A DNA stretch of 34,458 bases, taken from the NCBI RefSeq assembly GCF_014646695.1, contig NZ_BMNT01000032.1, forward strand, positions 1 through 34,458. The letters are read 5' to 3'. Of this stretch, positions 1-8,200 are shown one piece after another. Source of the DNA: Sphaerisporangium melleum (GTDB taxonomy: Bacteria > Actinomycetota > Actinomycetes > Streptosporangiales > Streptosporangiaceae). The translations under genes and the position numbers were made by a program. Position 1 is the first letter of the stretch. Each line of letters opens with the position of its first letter. The notes beneath the pieces were generated by a model that saw only the letters and a list, made by a program, of their open reading frames with translations, was not told the origin of the DNA and did not search any database.

Positions 1-228
1 GACATCGAAGTCGAGATCTTCAACGCCGACATCTGGGCCACCGACCCCGACGAGGTGGTCGCCACGATGAAGCGACGGTTCGCGCGGTACGTCAACGGGT
101 GTCTTGCGGGCGCCAAGGGCGGTGGACAAGACGTCGCGACCGGTGGAGGGGCGAGCATGCCGTCGGGGGCCGAGTCCGCCGATCGGCGGGGCGGAGACGC
201 GGCGGATCTCGGAGGAGCGGGCGGGTAA
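1..228 (+). CDS. C-terminal end of a sugar phosphate isomerase/epimerase-like protein (partial)
   Basis: Frame 1 is open from the window edge to a TAA at 226-228, giving 75 residues without a start. The first ~35 residues (DIEVEIFNADIWATDPDEV, then a basic helix) resemble the C-terminal end of xylose-isomerase-like TIM-barrel sugar phosphate isomerases/epimerases, in which a strand ending in VEIF is followed by the last helix. The remaining ~40 residues are a Gly/Ala/Asp-rich tail with no recognisable domain, longer than usual for the family. The gene converges with the GH9 cellulase downstream. A sugar-metabolic role fits the location but rests on a short fragment; the catalytic part lies outside the window. 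Confidence 0.6.
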   Translation, partial: DIEVEIFNADIWATDPDEVVATMKRRFARYVNGCLAGAKGGGQDVATGGGASMPSGAESADRRGGDAADLGGAGG

Positions 229-248
229 GCCGGGGCTTGGGCGGGGAT

Positions 249-277
249 GGCCCCGCGCTCGGTCGTCGCGCGGGGCC
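249..277. terminator. Bidirectional terminator hairpin between convergent genes
   Basis: A perfect 10-bp stem (GGCCCCGCGC at 249-258 with its complement at 268-277) and a 9-nt loop sit between the stop of the isomerase-like gene and the stop of the minus-strand GH9 gene. There is no T-tract, as is usual in actinomycetes. Confidence 0.7.
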
Positions 278-285
278 GGGGGTTG

Positions 286-2616
286 TCAGGCGGCAGTGCA
301 GGTCACCTGGGACGGAACCGCGTTGGTGCCGTTCCAGGAGGCGTTGAAACCGAATGAGGTGGAGGCGCCGACGCCGAGCGCGCCGTTCCAGGACAGGTTC
401 GTGGCCTGCACGTTCGATCCGTTCACCGTGTGTGAGGCGCTCCACAGCTGGGAGATCGTCTGGCCGTTGGGGAAGGTCCAGGCGACCGTCCATCCGCTGG
501 TGGCCACGGTCCCGGTGTTCTGCACGGTGACGCTCGCCCCGAAGCCGGTGGGCCACTGGTTGGTGATGGCGTAGGTCGCGGTGCAGGCCTTACCCGTGCC
601 CGGTGAAGGTGACGGGGACGGACTCGGCGAGGGCGAGGGCGAGGGCGAGGGCGAGGGCGACGGGGACGGGCTCGGCGAAGGGGAGGGGGACGGGGACGGG
701 GAAGGGGAAGGGCTGGGGCTGGGCGAGGGGGACGGGCTGGGGCTGGGTGAAGGAGAGGGCGAGGGGGACGGGCTGACGGAGATGCCGGCCTTCTCCGCGG
801 TCCAGGCGCTCACCCAGGCCAGCACCGCGTTCCAGTTGATCGCGACCTCGTTCACCGACCATGCGTCGATGTCGTCGAGGTAGCACTTCTGCGGCCGGCA
901 GCCGCTGAGCCGGGCCTGGGCGACCGGGTCCTGCAGCCCGCTGTTGGGGCCGCCGGCGAGCGCGCCGGGTGGCGCGATCTGCAGTGACGAGTCGAGTTGG
1001 CGTGCCCAGAACCGGTGGTGGACGTTACGCGAGGGCTTGTCGCCGTACCCGGTCACATACGACTGGCCCAGCGGGTTGCGGCCGAACTCGTAGGCCATCG
1101 TCTCGAACACGCCGGTGCGGAAGCGCTCCTGCCCGCTGAAGTCGTAGGCGAGCGCGAGCAGCGCGGCGTTGTTGAGGATCAGATTGTTCGAGCCCCAGAT
1201 GTAGCCGCCGCCGGTCGGCGCGAACGGCACCGGGTAGCCCTGTCCGCGCATCGCGCCGAGCAGGGTGTCGCCGTTGCTCACGAAACGATCGCGCAGCTGC
1301 TGGCCGATGGTGGAGGTCAGGCCGTTCGGTACGAGCGCGAGCGTGATGTCGCCGAGCGAGCCGACCTCCGACCACTGCGCGCCCTCGTTGGTGAAGCTTC
1401 TCCCGTAGTAGAGGGACGAGCGGGTGAGGTCGTCGCGGTAGGCCTGCTTTCCCGTGGTGACGTACAGTTCGGCGGCCGCCCAGTAGAACTCGTCGGTGAC
1501 CTTGCCGTCGACGTAGGAGCCGCCGCCCTGGTCGTCGTTGCTCGGGGCGATGATGGACGGGTTGGCCTTGGCCGCCGCGTACGCCTTCTCCGCGGCGGTG
1601 AGGCAGCGGCTGGAGAAGGCCGAGTTCACGGAGGCCCACACCCGGGCGCACTGCGCGGCGGACGCGGCCAGGTTCAGCGTGGCGGCGGTGCTGGGCGCGG
1701 AGAGCAGGCGGGGCTGGGGGTCCTGGTCGGGCCGCAGCGGCAGGCCGGTCCACGCCTGGTCGTGGATCTTGGCGTGTGCCATGCCGGCGAGCGGCTGCCC
1801 GTCCGGGACCTGCATCTTCAGCATGAAGTCGATCTCCCAGCGGGCCTCGTCGAGGATGTCGGGCACGCCGTTGCCCCGCTCGGGAATCGCCATGGTGCCG
1901 TCGCCGAAGGCCGTGCCGCTCGCACCGGAGACGTACTTGGCCCGCTCGTAGATGTTGACCAGTTGCCAGGCCGACATGCCGCCGTTGACCACGTACTTGC
2001 CATGGTCTCCCGCGTCGTACCAGCCGCCGCGCACGTCGAGCCGGTAGCCACAGCCGCTGCGGCAGGGCACGTTGTTGTCGCCCTGATTGGGGGAGACGTT
2101 CACGTGCCCGGCGGGCCGGGCGTACTGGCTTCCCACGTACTGCGCGTCGATGGCGATGCCGCTGCGCTGGTGGTAGAAGAACGCCAGCGCGTCGTACGGC
2201 AGTTTCTTCCAGGCGTCGGAGCCGATGTCGAAGGGCTGGCTGGACTCGTTGCCCACGGTGAGCACGAAATTCGTGCCCGTTCCGGTGTACGACGAGAAGT
2301 CGATTTTGTGGACCGTGTCGCCCGACGGGCCGTCCTGCCCGAAGACGGTCGTGGTTCCCGACGCCACCACCTGGTCGGAGCCGTTGAGCAGGTTCCAGGT
2401 CAGCGGCGAGGTGGAGGAGGTGACGACGGTCGCCTGCTTGGCCAGGTTGGGCACGTAGGCCACCTGGTTGACCTTGATGCTCTGTCCGAGCGGCGGGCGG
2501 GCGAGGGCCTGCACCGGGCTCGTCGTGGTCACGATGGTGAACGACGCCACACCGGCGGCGAGCGCCACGGACAGTAACGCCCGGGAACGGCGGCCCATCC
2601 AGCCAGGTCTTTTCAT
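286..2616 (-). CDS. Secreted GH9 endoglucanase with N-terminal Ig-like domain and C-terminal CBM2
   Basis: A 776-residue secreted cellulase that hydrolyses beta-1,4-glucan by inversion. The order is a signal peptide (~1-38, basic start, hydrophobic core), an Ig-like CelD_N domain (~45-135), the GH9 (alpha/alpha)6 catalytic domain (~140-610), a long Ser-Pro linker (~613-672) and a CBM2 (~675-776). Visible GH9 signatures are WYDAGDHGKYV near residue 200, carrying the catalytic-base aspartates, the HHRFWA motif near 533, and DDIDAWSVNEVAINWN near 585, containing the acid Glu. The CBM2 has the usual terminal Cys pair and NQW and GW tryptophans. The ATG at 2616 is preceded by GGAGG at 2625-2629 (8-nt spacing). 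The linker DNA (600-775) is a low-complexity tandem repeat. The gene is divergent from a LacI-type regulator, a likely controller. Confidence 0.95.
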   Translation of the reverse strand: MKRPGWMGRRSRALLSVALAAGVASFTIVTTTSPVQALARPPLGQSIKVNQVAYVPNLAKQATVVTSSTSPLTWNLLNGSDQVVASGTTTVFGQDGPSGDTVHKIDFSSYTGTGTNFVLTVGNESSQPFDIGSDAWKKLPYDALAFFYHQRSGIAIDAQYVGSQYARPAGHVNVSPNQGDNNVPCRSGCGYRLDVRGGWYDAGDHGKYVVNGGMSAWQLVNIYERAKYVSGASGTAFGDGTMAIPERGNGVPDILDEARWEIDFMLKMQVPDGQPLAGMAHAKIHDQAWTGLPLRPDQDPQPRLLSAPSTAATLNLAASAAQCARVWASVNSAFSSRCLTAAEKAYAAAKANPSIIAPSNDDQGGGSYVDGKVTDEFYWAAAELYVTTGKQAYRDDLTRSSLYYGRSFTNEGAQWSEVGSLGDITLALVPNGLTSTIGQQLRDRFVSNGDTLLGAMRGQGYPVPFAPTGGGYIWGSNNLILNNAALLALAYDFSGQERFRTGVFETMAYEFGRNPLGQSYVTGYGDKPSRNVHHRFWARQLDSSLQIAPPGALAGGPNSGLQDPVAQARLSGCRPQKCYLDDIDAWSVNEVAINWNAVLAWVSAWTAEKAGISVSPSPSPSPSPSPSPSPSPSPSPSPSPSPSPSPSPSPSPSPSPSPSPSPSPSPSPSPSPGTGKACTATYAITNQWPTGFGASVTVQNTGTVATSGWTVAWTFPNGQTISQLWSASHTVNGSNVQATNLSWNGALGVGASTSFGFNASWNGTNAVPSQVTCTAA

Positions 2617-2728
2617 GATGAATACCTCCGGCCTTTATGTTTCGTTACCGCATGATGCGGGGGAGACGGGCCGGACGACACCATTCGCGGCGGACGGGTT
2701 GTTCTGCCGCAGGTCACCGAATTCTGCG

Positions 2729-2789
2729 CACGAATGATTCTGAACATTTCACGAATGCTTCGGGCTCGTTCCGTAGAATCCCTTCGTGA
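2729..2789. promoter_or_regulatory. Repeats in the GH9/LacI divergent intergenic region, candidate operator
   Basis: The 169-bp divergent intergenic region holds two direct copies of CACGAATG, at 2729-2736 and 2750-2757, exactly 21 bp apart (two helical turns). An inverted TTCGTGA lies at 2783-2789, over the start of the regulator gene, and pairs with TCACGAA around 2749-2755. This stretch is less GC-rich than the rest. An operator role for the neighbouring LacI protein is inference; the canonical actinobacterial CelR box TGGGAGCGCTCCCA is not present. Confidence 0.4.
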
Positions 2790-3838
2790 CCCGCACAGAC
2801 CCTTCCACCGGCACAGGACCGCGGCGCCGCCAAGAGGTGACGGTCGCGAAGATCGCCGCGCTGGCCGGGGTGTCCGCGCCGACCGTGTCCAAGGTGATCA
2901 ACGGACGCTCCGGCGTGTCGGTGGACACACGGCGGCGGATCGAGGAGCTGATCCATGAGCACGGCTGGCAGCGCCGGCCGGAGCGGGCCGAGTCCACGGC
3001 CATCATCGAGGTCCTCTTCCAGGCCGTCGACAGCTTGTGGGCGCTGGAGCTCATCCGCGGTGTCAACCAGGTCGCCCGGTCCTGCGGCCAGGCCGTGGCG
3101 GTCACGGACATGCAAGGACACAACTCTCCCCACCGCGAGTGGATCGAGGAGGTCCTGGCCCGGCGCCCCGCCGGTGTGATCGCCGTCTCGGCCGAGTTGA
3201 GCGACCACAACCACGCGCAGCTCGCCAGCAGGTCCATCCCGATCGTCGCACTCGACCCGTACGGCGAGCCGGGCCACCGGGTCCCGTCGGTCGGCGCGAC
3301 GAACTGGAACGGCGGCCTGTCGGCCACCCGGCACCTGCTGGAGCTCGGGCACCACAGGATCGCGGTGATCACTGGGCCGCTGACCGTGATGTGCTGCCGC
3401 GCCCGGTTCGACGGCTACCGCGCCGCCATGGAGACCGCGGGCGTCCCCGTCGACCCCCGGCTTGTGCGGACCTGCCCGCTCTACGTGGAGCCGGGCCGCA
3501 CCGAGGCGGAGGCGCTACTCGCCCTGCCGGACCGTCCCACCGCCGTCGTCGCGGGCAACGACCTGCAGGCCTTGGGGGTGTACCAGGCGGCCCTGCGCGC
3601 GGGCCTGCGGGTGCCCGGCGACCTCAGCGTCATCGGGTTCGACGACCTGCCGCTCGCTCAATGGGCCGACCCGCCGATGACCACCGTGCACCAGCCGCTG
3701 GCCAAGATGGGCGCCGCCGCCGCGGAGCTGGTCATGGCTCTCTCCGCCGGTGAAGTCCCCGAGCATCACCGGATCGAGCTCGCCACCCACCTGGTCATCC
3801 GCGGCAGTACCACCGCACCGCCCGGCAGCCCCCGGTGA
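2786..3838 (+). CDS. LacI-family transcriptional regulator (polysaccharide-utilisation type)
   Basis: A 350-residue protein with an N-terminal LacI helix-turn-helix (VTVAKIAALAGVSAPTVSKVING, ~residues 18-40) and a periplasmic-binding-protein-like effector domain. Family signatures include LLELGHHRIAVITGP in the middle and LSVIGFDDLPLAQWADPPMTTVHQP near the C-terminus. The hinge after the DNA-binding domain lacks the usual PN..AR sequence. The GTG start at 2786 has no clear ribosome-binding site, so the message may be leaderless; an in-frame GTG at 2837 would still keep the whole HTH. It is divergent from the GH9 cellulase, suggesting control of cellulose use and of itself. The ligand is probably an oligosaccharide, but this cannot be told from sequence. 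Confidence 0.9.
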   Translation: MTRTDPSTGTGPRRRQEVTVAKIAALAGVSAPTVSKVINGRSGVSVDTRRRIEELIHEHGWQRRPERAESTAIIEVLFQAVDSLWALELIRGVNQVARSCGQAVAVTDMQGHNSPHREWIEEVLARRPAGVIAVSAELSDHNHAQLASRSIPIVALDPYGEPGHRVPSVGATNWNGGLSATRHLLELGHHRIAVITGPLTVMCCRARFDGYRAAMETAGVPVDPRLVRTCPLYVEPGRTEAEALLALPDRPTAVVAGNDLQALGVYQAALRAGLRVPGDLSVIGFDDLPLAQWADPPMTTVHQPLAKMGAAAAELVMALSAGEVPEHHRIELATHLVIRGSTTAPPGSPR

Positions 3839-3846
3839 GAAACCGC

Positions 3847-3879
3847 CGGCCGCCCCTCCCGTCACTGCGGGGCCGGCCG
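3847..3879 (+). terminator. Probable terminator after LacI gene
   Basis: Eight bases after the LacI stop, CGGCCGCCCC pairs with GGGG-C-CGGCCG (one bulge) across a 12-nt loop. The rest of the ~280-bp gap before the next gene shows no further gene or clear motif. Confidence 0.5.
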
Positions 3880-4116
3880 CCGTCCGGGCCGTGGCACCGG
3901 TGAGCCGCCCGGGATGGGAGCACCCTGGTTCTGTACGCCGGCGTGGCGGCCGGGTCCGGGACCTCCGGATTCGGGCGTGCAGGAGCCTGGATTCCGGCTG
4001 GTAGGTGACCGGTGGTGGAAAGGGTGGTGAATTGCGGCGCCGCGAGTTGCCGGGGGTGAAGCGGGCACTGCAGGGTTGGGGCCGATCACCGCTCCCCCCG
4101 ACGAAAGTGCCCTCCC

Positions 4117-5247
4117 GTGCGTCCACTGGCGTTCCTCGCCGCCCTTGTCACCGTGTTCTTCGTCGCCGCTCCGGCGCAGGCGCACGTCCGCTCGACCACG
4201 GTCACGCTCGGCCTGCGCGGTCAGGGTGACGGCGTCGCGGCCGTCGTCGATGTGGAGTACGACGTCCTCGCCCGGCTGCTGGGCCTAGACGGTGTCCTCG
4301 GTCCGGACGCGGTGGGCGCGGACGGCGCGGTCGCCGAGGTGCCGGTCGAGGTGCGGCGCAGGTCCCTGGACGCGCACGCGAGCGGCACGGCCGCGTACGT
4401 CGGCGGGCGGCTGCGGCTGAGCCGCGGCTCGATCGGGTGCACCGCCGGGGACGGCGCCCGTGTCGAACTCGCCGACTCCGGCGCGGTGCGGGTCGCGCTC
4501 GCCTACGACTGCCCGGCGTCCGGCGCGCTCACCGTCCGCAGCGAGATCTTCCGTGCCTCCGACGGCGTCATCGACGAGACCAAGACCATGGTGACCTACG
4601 ACGTCGACGGCCGCCGCGGTGCGACGTTGCTCGACGCCGCCCACCCCAGCGTCACGGTGGGGCGCACCGACCTGCTCAGTGAGATCCCGCGGTTCGTCCT
4701 GCTGGGGGCGGAGCACCTGCTCTTCGGGCTCGACCACGTGCTGTTCCTGCTGGCGCTGCTGCTGGGCGCGAGGCGGCTGCGCGACGTCGTCGAGGTCGCC
4801 ACGGCCTTCACGGTCGCGCATTCGGTGACCCTGGTACCGGCCGCGATCGGCTGGGTCAGCGTGCCCGGGTGGATCGTCGAGCCGCTCATCGCGCTGTCGA
4901 TCGCGTTCGTCGCGCTCGACAACCTGCTCTCGCCGCGGACGAGCCATCGGCTGCCCGTGGTCTTCGGCTTCGGGCTGCTGCACGGGCTCGGCTTCGCGGG
5001 CGCGCTCAGCGTCGACGGGCCGCTGTCGCTGTCCACGCTGGCCGATCTGGTCTCCTTCAACGTCGGCATCGAACTCGCCCAGTTGTCGATCATCGCGATC
5101 GCCTTCCCGGCGCTGCTGTTCCTGCGCAGGGCCGCGACCACGCCGGTCGCCGCCCGCGCCCTCACGCTCGGCACCGTCGCGGCGGCCGTCGCCGTCGCGG
5201 GGGCCGGTCTGGTCTGGTTCTTCGAACGTTCTCCGTTCCTGGCCTGA
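4117..5247 (+). CDS. HupE/UreJ-family membrane protein
   Basis: 376 residues. The signal peptide (~1-22, ending PAQA) is followed by an extracytoplasmic domain (~23-185) and then about six membrane segments. These carry the conserved polar patches of the HupE/UreJ_2 family: GLDHVLFLLALLLGA, TAFTVAHSVTLVPA, FGLLHGLGFAGAL and FNVGIELAQLS. The family is proposed to move metal ions, nickel in HupE/UreJ proper, but this subfamily's substrate is unknown. Cleavage after PAQA would leave a histidine (HVRS) at the mature N-terminus. The GTG start at 4117 is chosen because it directly precedes the signal peptide; the ribosome-binding site is weak. The phosphoesterase gene begins 30 bp after the stop, so the two are probably cotranscribed. 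Confidence 0.8.
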   Translation: MRPLAFLAALVTVFFVAAPAQAHVRSTTVTLGLRGQGDGVAAVVDVEYDVLARLLGLDGVLGPDAVGADGAVAEVPVEVRRRSLDAHASGTAAYVGGRLRLSRGSIGCTAGDGARVELADSGAVRVALAYDCPASGALTVRSEIFRASDGVIDETKTMVTYDVDGRRGATLLDAAHPSVTVGRTDLLSEIPRFVLLGAEHLLFGLDHVLFLLALLLGARRLRDVVEVATAFTVAHSVTLVPAAIGWVSVPGWIVEPLIALSIAFVALDNLLSPRTSHRLPVVFGFGLLHGLGFAGALSVDGPLSLSTLADLVSFNVGIELAQLSIIAIAFPALLFLRRAATTPVAARALTLGTVAAAVAVAGAGLVWFFERSPFLA

Positions 5248-5277
5248 CCCTCACCTCCCGCACTACGAAGGATCTTG

Positions 5278-8200
5278 ATGTCCGCCTTCACCTGGACACG
5301 CGCGCGCCTGCGCGCGGTCCTGTACACCACGACACTGGGGCTCGCCGCCGGCGTCGTGGCGGGCCCGCTCGCGTCGTACGCGGCGACCGCCATCGACCCG
5401 CCGGAGGCCACCGTCCGCGGCGTCGTGTACGTCGACGCCAACGGCGACGGCACGCGCGACCCCGGCGAGGCCGGCCTGCGCGGCGTGCGCGTCTCCGACG
5501 GCAAGGCCGCCACCACGACCGCCGCCGACGGCTCCTACTCGCTGACGATCTCCACCGGCCGCCGCAAGACGGACATCGTGTGGGCCGCCCAGCCGCGGGG
5601 CTACCGGTTCGCACTGGACCAGTACAAGGAGCCGAAGTTCTGGGCCGACCTCGGGCAGCTCGCCGACGGCGCCACGCCGACCGCGGACTTCGCGCTCGTC
5701 CGTGACCGGCTCTCCGACGGCGACACCTTCTCCTGGGCCAACATCGCCGACCCGCACGTCAACGCACAGCTGCCCGACCAGATCCGCGAGATCAACTCCA
5801 CCGGCACCGACCTGCGCTTCATCGCGGTCAGCGGCGACCTCACCAACGACGCCAGCCAGGGGCAGTTCGACACCTACCGTCGCGGCGCCCAGCAGTCGGC
5901 CGTCGGCGTGTGGCCGGCCGTCGGCAACCACGAGTACGCGAGCGGGTCGGCGTACGAGGACAAGATCGAGAACTATCGCAGGAACGTCGGCCCGGAGTGG
6001 TACTCGTTCAACTACGGCAACCGGCACTTCGTGGTGCTGGAGAACAACGGCTCGGCGCCGTTCGAGGAGGAGCTGAACTGGCTCAAGGACGACCTCGCCG
6101 CGAGCGTTCCGCTCGACGAGAACCCGGCCAACGACATCGAGGTCGTCGTCCTCACCCACCAGCCGATGAACGTCCCGTTCGGCTCGCCGTCGACGTACGA
6201 CGCCTTCGGTGACGTGCTGGAGCACTACAAGGCACAGCTGATCCTGGTCGGCCACGAGCACTCCAACCACGTCGAGAACCGCTCGGCGTTCGCCTCGACC
6301 GCCAAGCACATCCAGACCGTGTCGAGCTCCTACACGATCGACAACGCGCCCCGCGGTTTCCGCTACATCCACATGGCGGGACCGGGCTTCGACAACCCGT
6401 TCCGGATGTACGGGGAGAACGAGCACCTCACCATCGTCAGCCCCGCGCCGGGCTCGAAGGTGCCGGCCGCGAGCCTCCCGGACATCCAGATCAACGCCTA
6501 CGACACCGGCGACGAGGTCGTCTCGGCGCGCTACCGGATCGCCGGCGAGAAGAACTGGATGCCGCTGCACCCCAGTGGCGAGTTCACCTGGCACGCCAAC
6601 CTGCCGAACAGCATGCAGCGGGCCGGCCGGCACGGCATCGACGTCAAGGTGGTGGACGCGGCGGGCAAGACCTGGACCAAGTCGGCGGAGTTCACCCTCA
6701 CCGGCGAACCGGCGCTCAAGCCGGTCGCCGGCGGCGACTGGAACCAGCACCACGGCGACGAGGCGCACTCCGGTGTCGCGCCGGCGCAGGAGCCCGGCCG
6801 CCGCCTGGCCTGGAGCTTCCCCACCAACGGCACCTTCCTCACCGGATCGCCGGTCATCCACGACGGCGTCGTGTACGCGGGCACCCGCGACGAGAACGGC
6901 GACGGGAACAGCCGGATCCACGCCGTCCAGCTCAAGAACGGCAAGGAGCTGTGGAACTTCGCGGTGCCGCAGTCGATCCACGGGAGCCTGGCCTACGGCG
7001 ACGGCCTGATCTTCGCGCCGACCCTCGGCTCGGAGCTCTACGCCGTGGACGCCAAGACCGGCAAGGTGGCGTGGAAGGCCGTGCCCGAGCAGGCGCCGGC
7101 CCCGAACAACCAGCGCACCTATGGCTACTACTCGCCGGCCGTCTCCGGCCACACCGTGCTCTGGCCGTACCAGACCCGCTTCGGCATCGGCAGCCAGGGC
7201 GTCCTCAAGGCGCTCGACACCCGCACCGGCGCGCAGATCTGGGCGTCCCCGATGTCCGGCGCGACCATGAGCGACGGCACGCCCGCCGTCATGGACGGCA
7301 CCGTGTACGTCGGCAACGAGACCGCCGACCGGGTGCTCGCCTACGACCTGGCCACCGGCGCCCGCAAGTGGACCGGAGCCGAGTCGCTCGGCAGCTGGCA
7401 GGACGGCGTGCCGACCGCGGCCGAGGGCAAGGTCTTCATCGGCGCCAACAATGGCATCGCCGCCCGGGACGCCAAGACCGGCGCGACGCTGTGGACCTAT
7501 CTCAGCCCGCGTTCCTCGCTCGTGTCGAGCGGTTCGACGCCGAGCGCCGCGGCCGTCAAGGACGGCGTCGTCTACATGGGCTTCCCGAGCGGCGCGGTCG
7601 TCGCCCTCGACGCCCGGACCGGCAACGTGTTCTGGGAGCGGGTGCTGCCCGGCGACATCTACCACGGCGGTGTCATGTCCAGCCCGGTCGTGGCCGGTGA
7701 CACGCTCTTCGTCGGCGCCAACAACGGCAGGTTCTACGCCCTGGCCACCGACACCGGTCAGATCCTGTGGAGCCACGAGATCGGCACCTGGGTGGGCGCC
7801 GGCCCGGCCGTCAGCGGCAACACCGTCGTGACGGGTGCCTGGGACGGCAACCTCTACGCCTACGTGCCGGGCGGGGAGTCCGCGCAGCGCTGGGCGACCG
7901 TGACCGGTACGGTCAGCGACCCCGAGACGGGTGCTCCGATCGCGGGCGCGAAGGTCACCGCCGTCGCCGCCGGTCAGGACACCGCGGTGACCAGCACCGA
8001 CGACAAGGGGCGCTACCGGCTCGGCCTGCAGGCGTCGGCCTGGACCGTCACGGCGGCCAAGCGCGGCCTGATCGCCGACGACCGCTCAGCGGTCGGTGTC
8101 ACGGTCGGCGCCACCGGCGACACGAAGGCCGACCTGAAGCTGATCAAGGTGGCCCACCCGGTCGCCGGCGCGTCGACGTACGCGCCGGACTACGGCAACG

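Noticed and set aside
600-775. CRISPR-like or mobile repeat array
   Set aside because: The repeats encode an in-frame Ser-Pro linker and have no spacers. The similar repeat at 29760-29875 is likewise a linker.
581-883. Plus-strand Gly/Glu/Asp repeat protein
   Set aside because: It is the antisense reading of the Ser-Pro linker of the GH9 cellulase.
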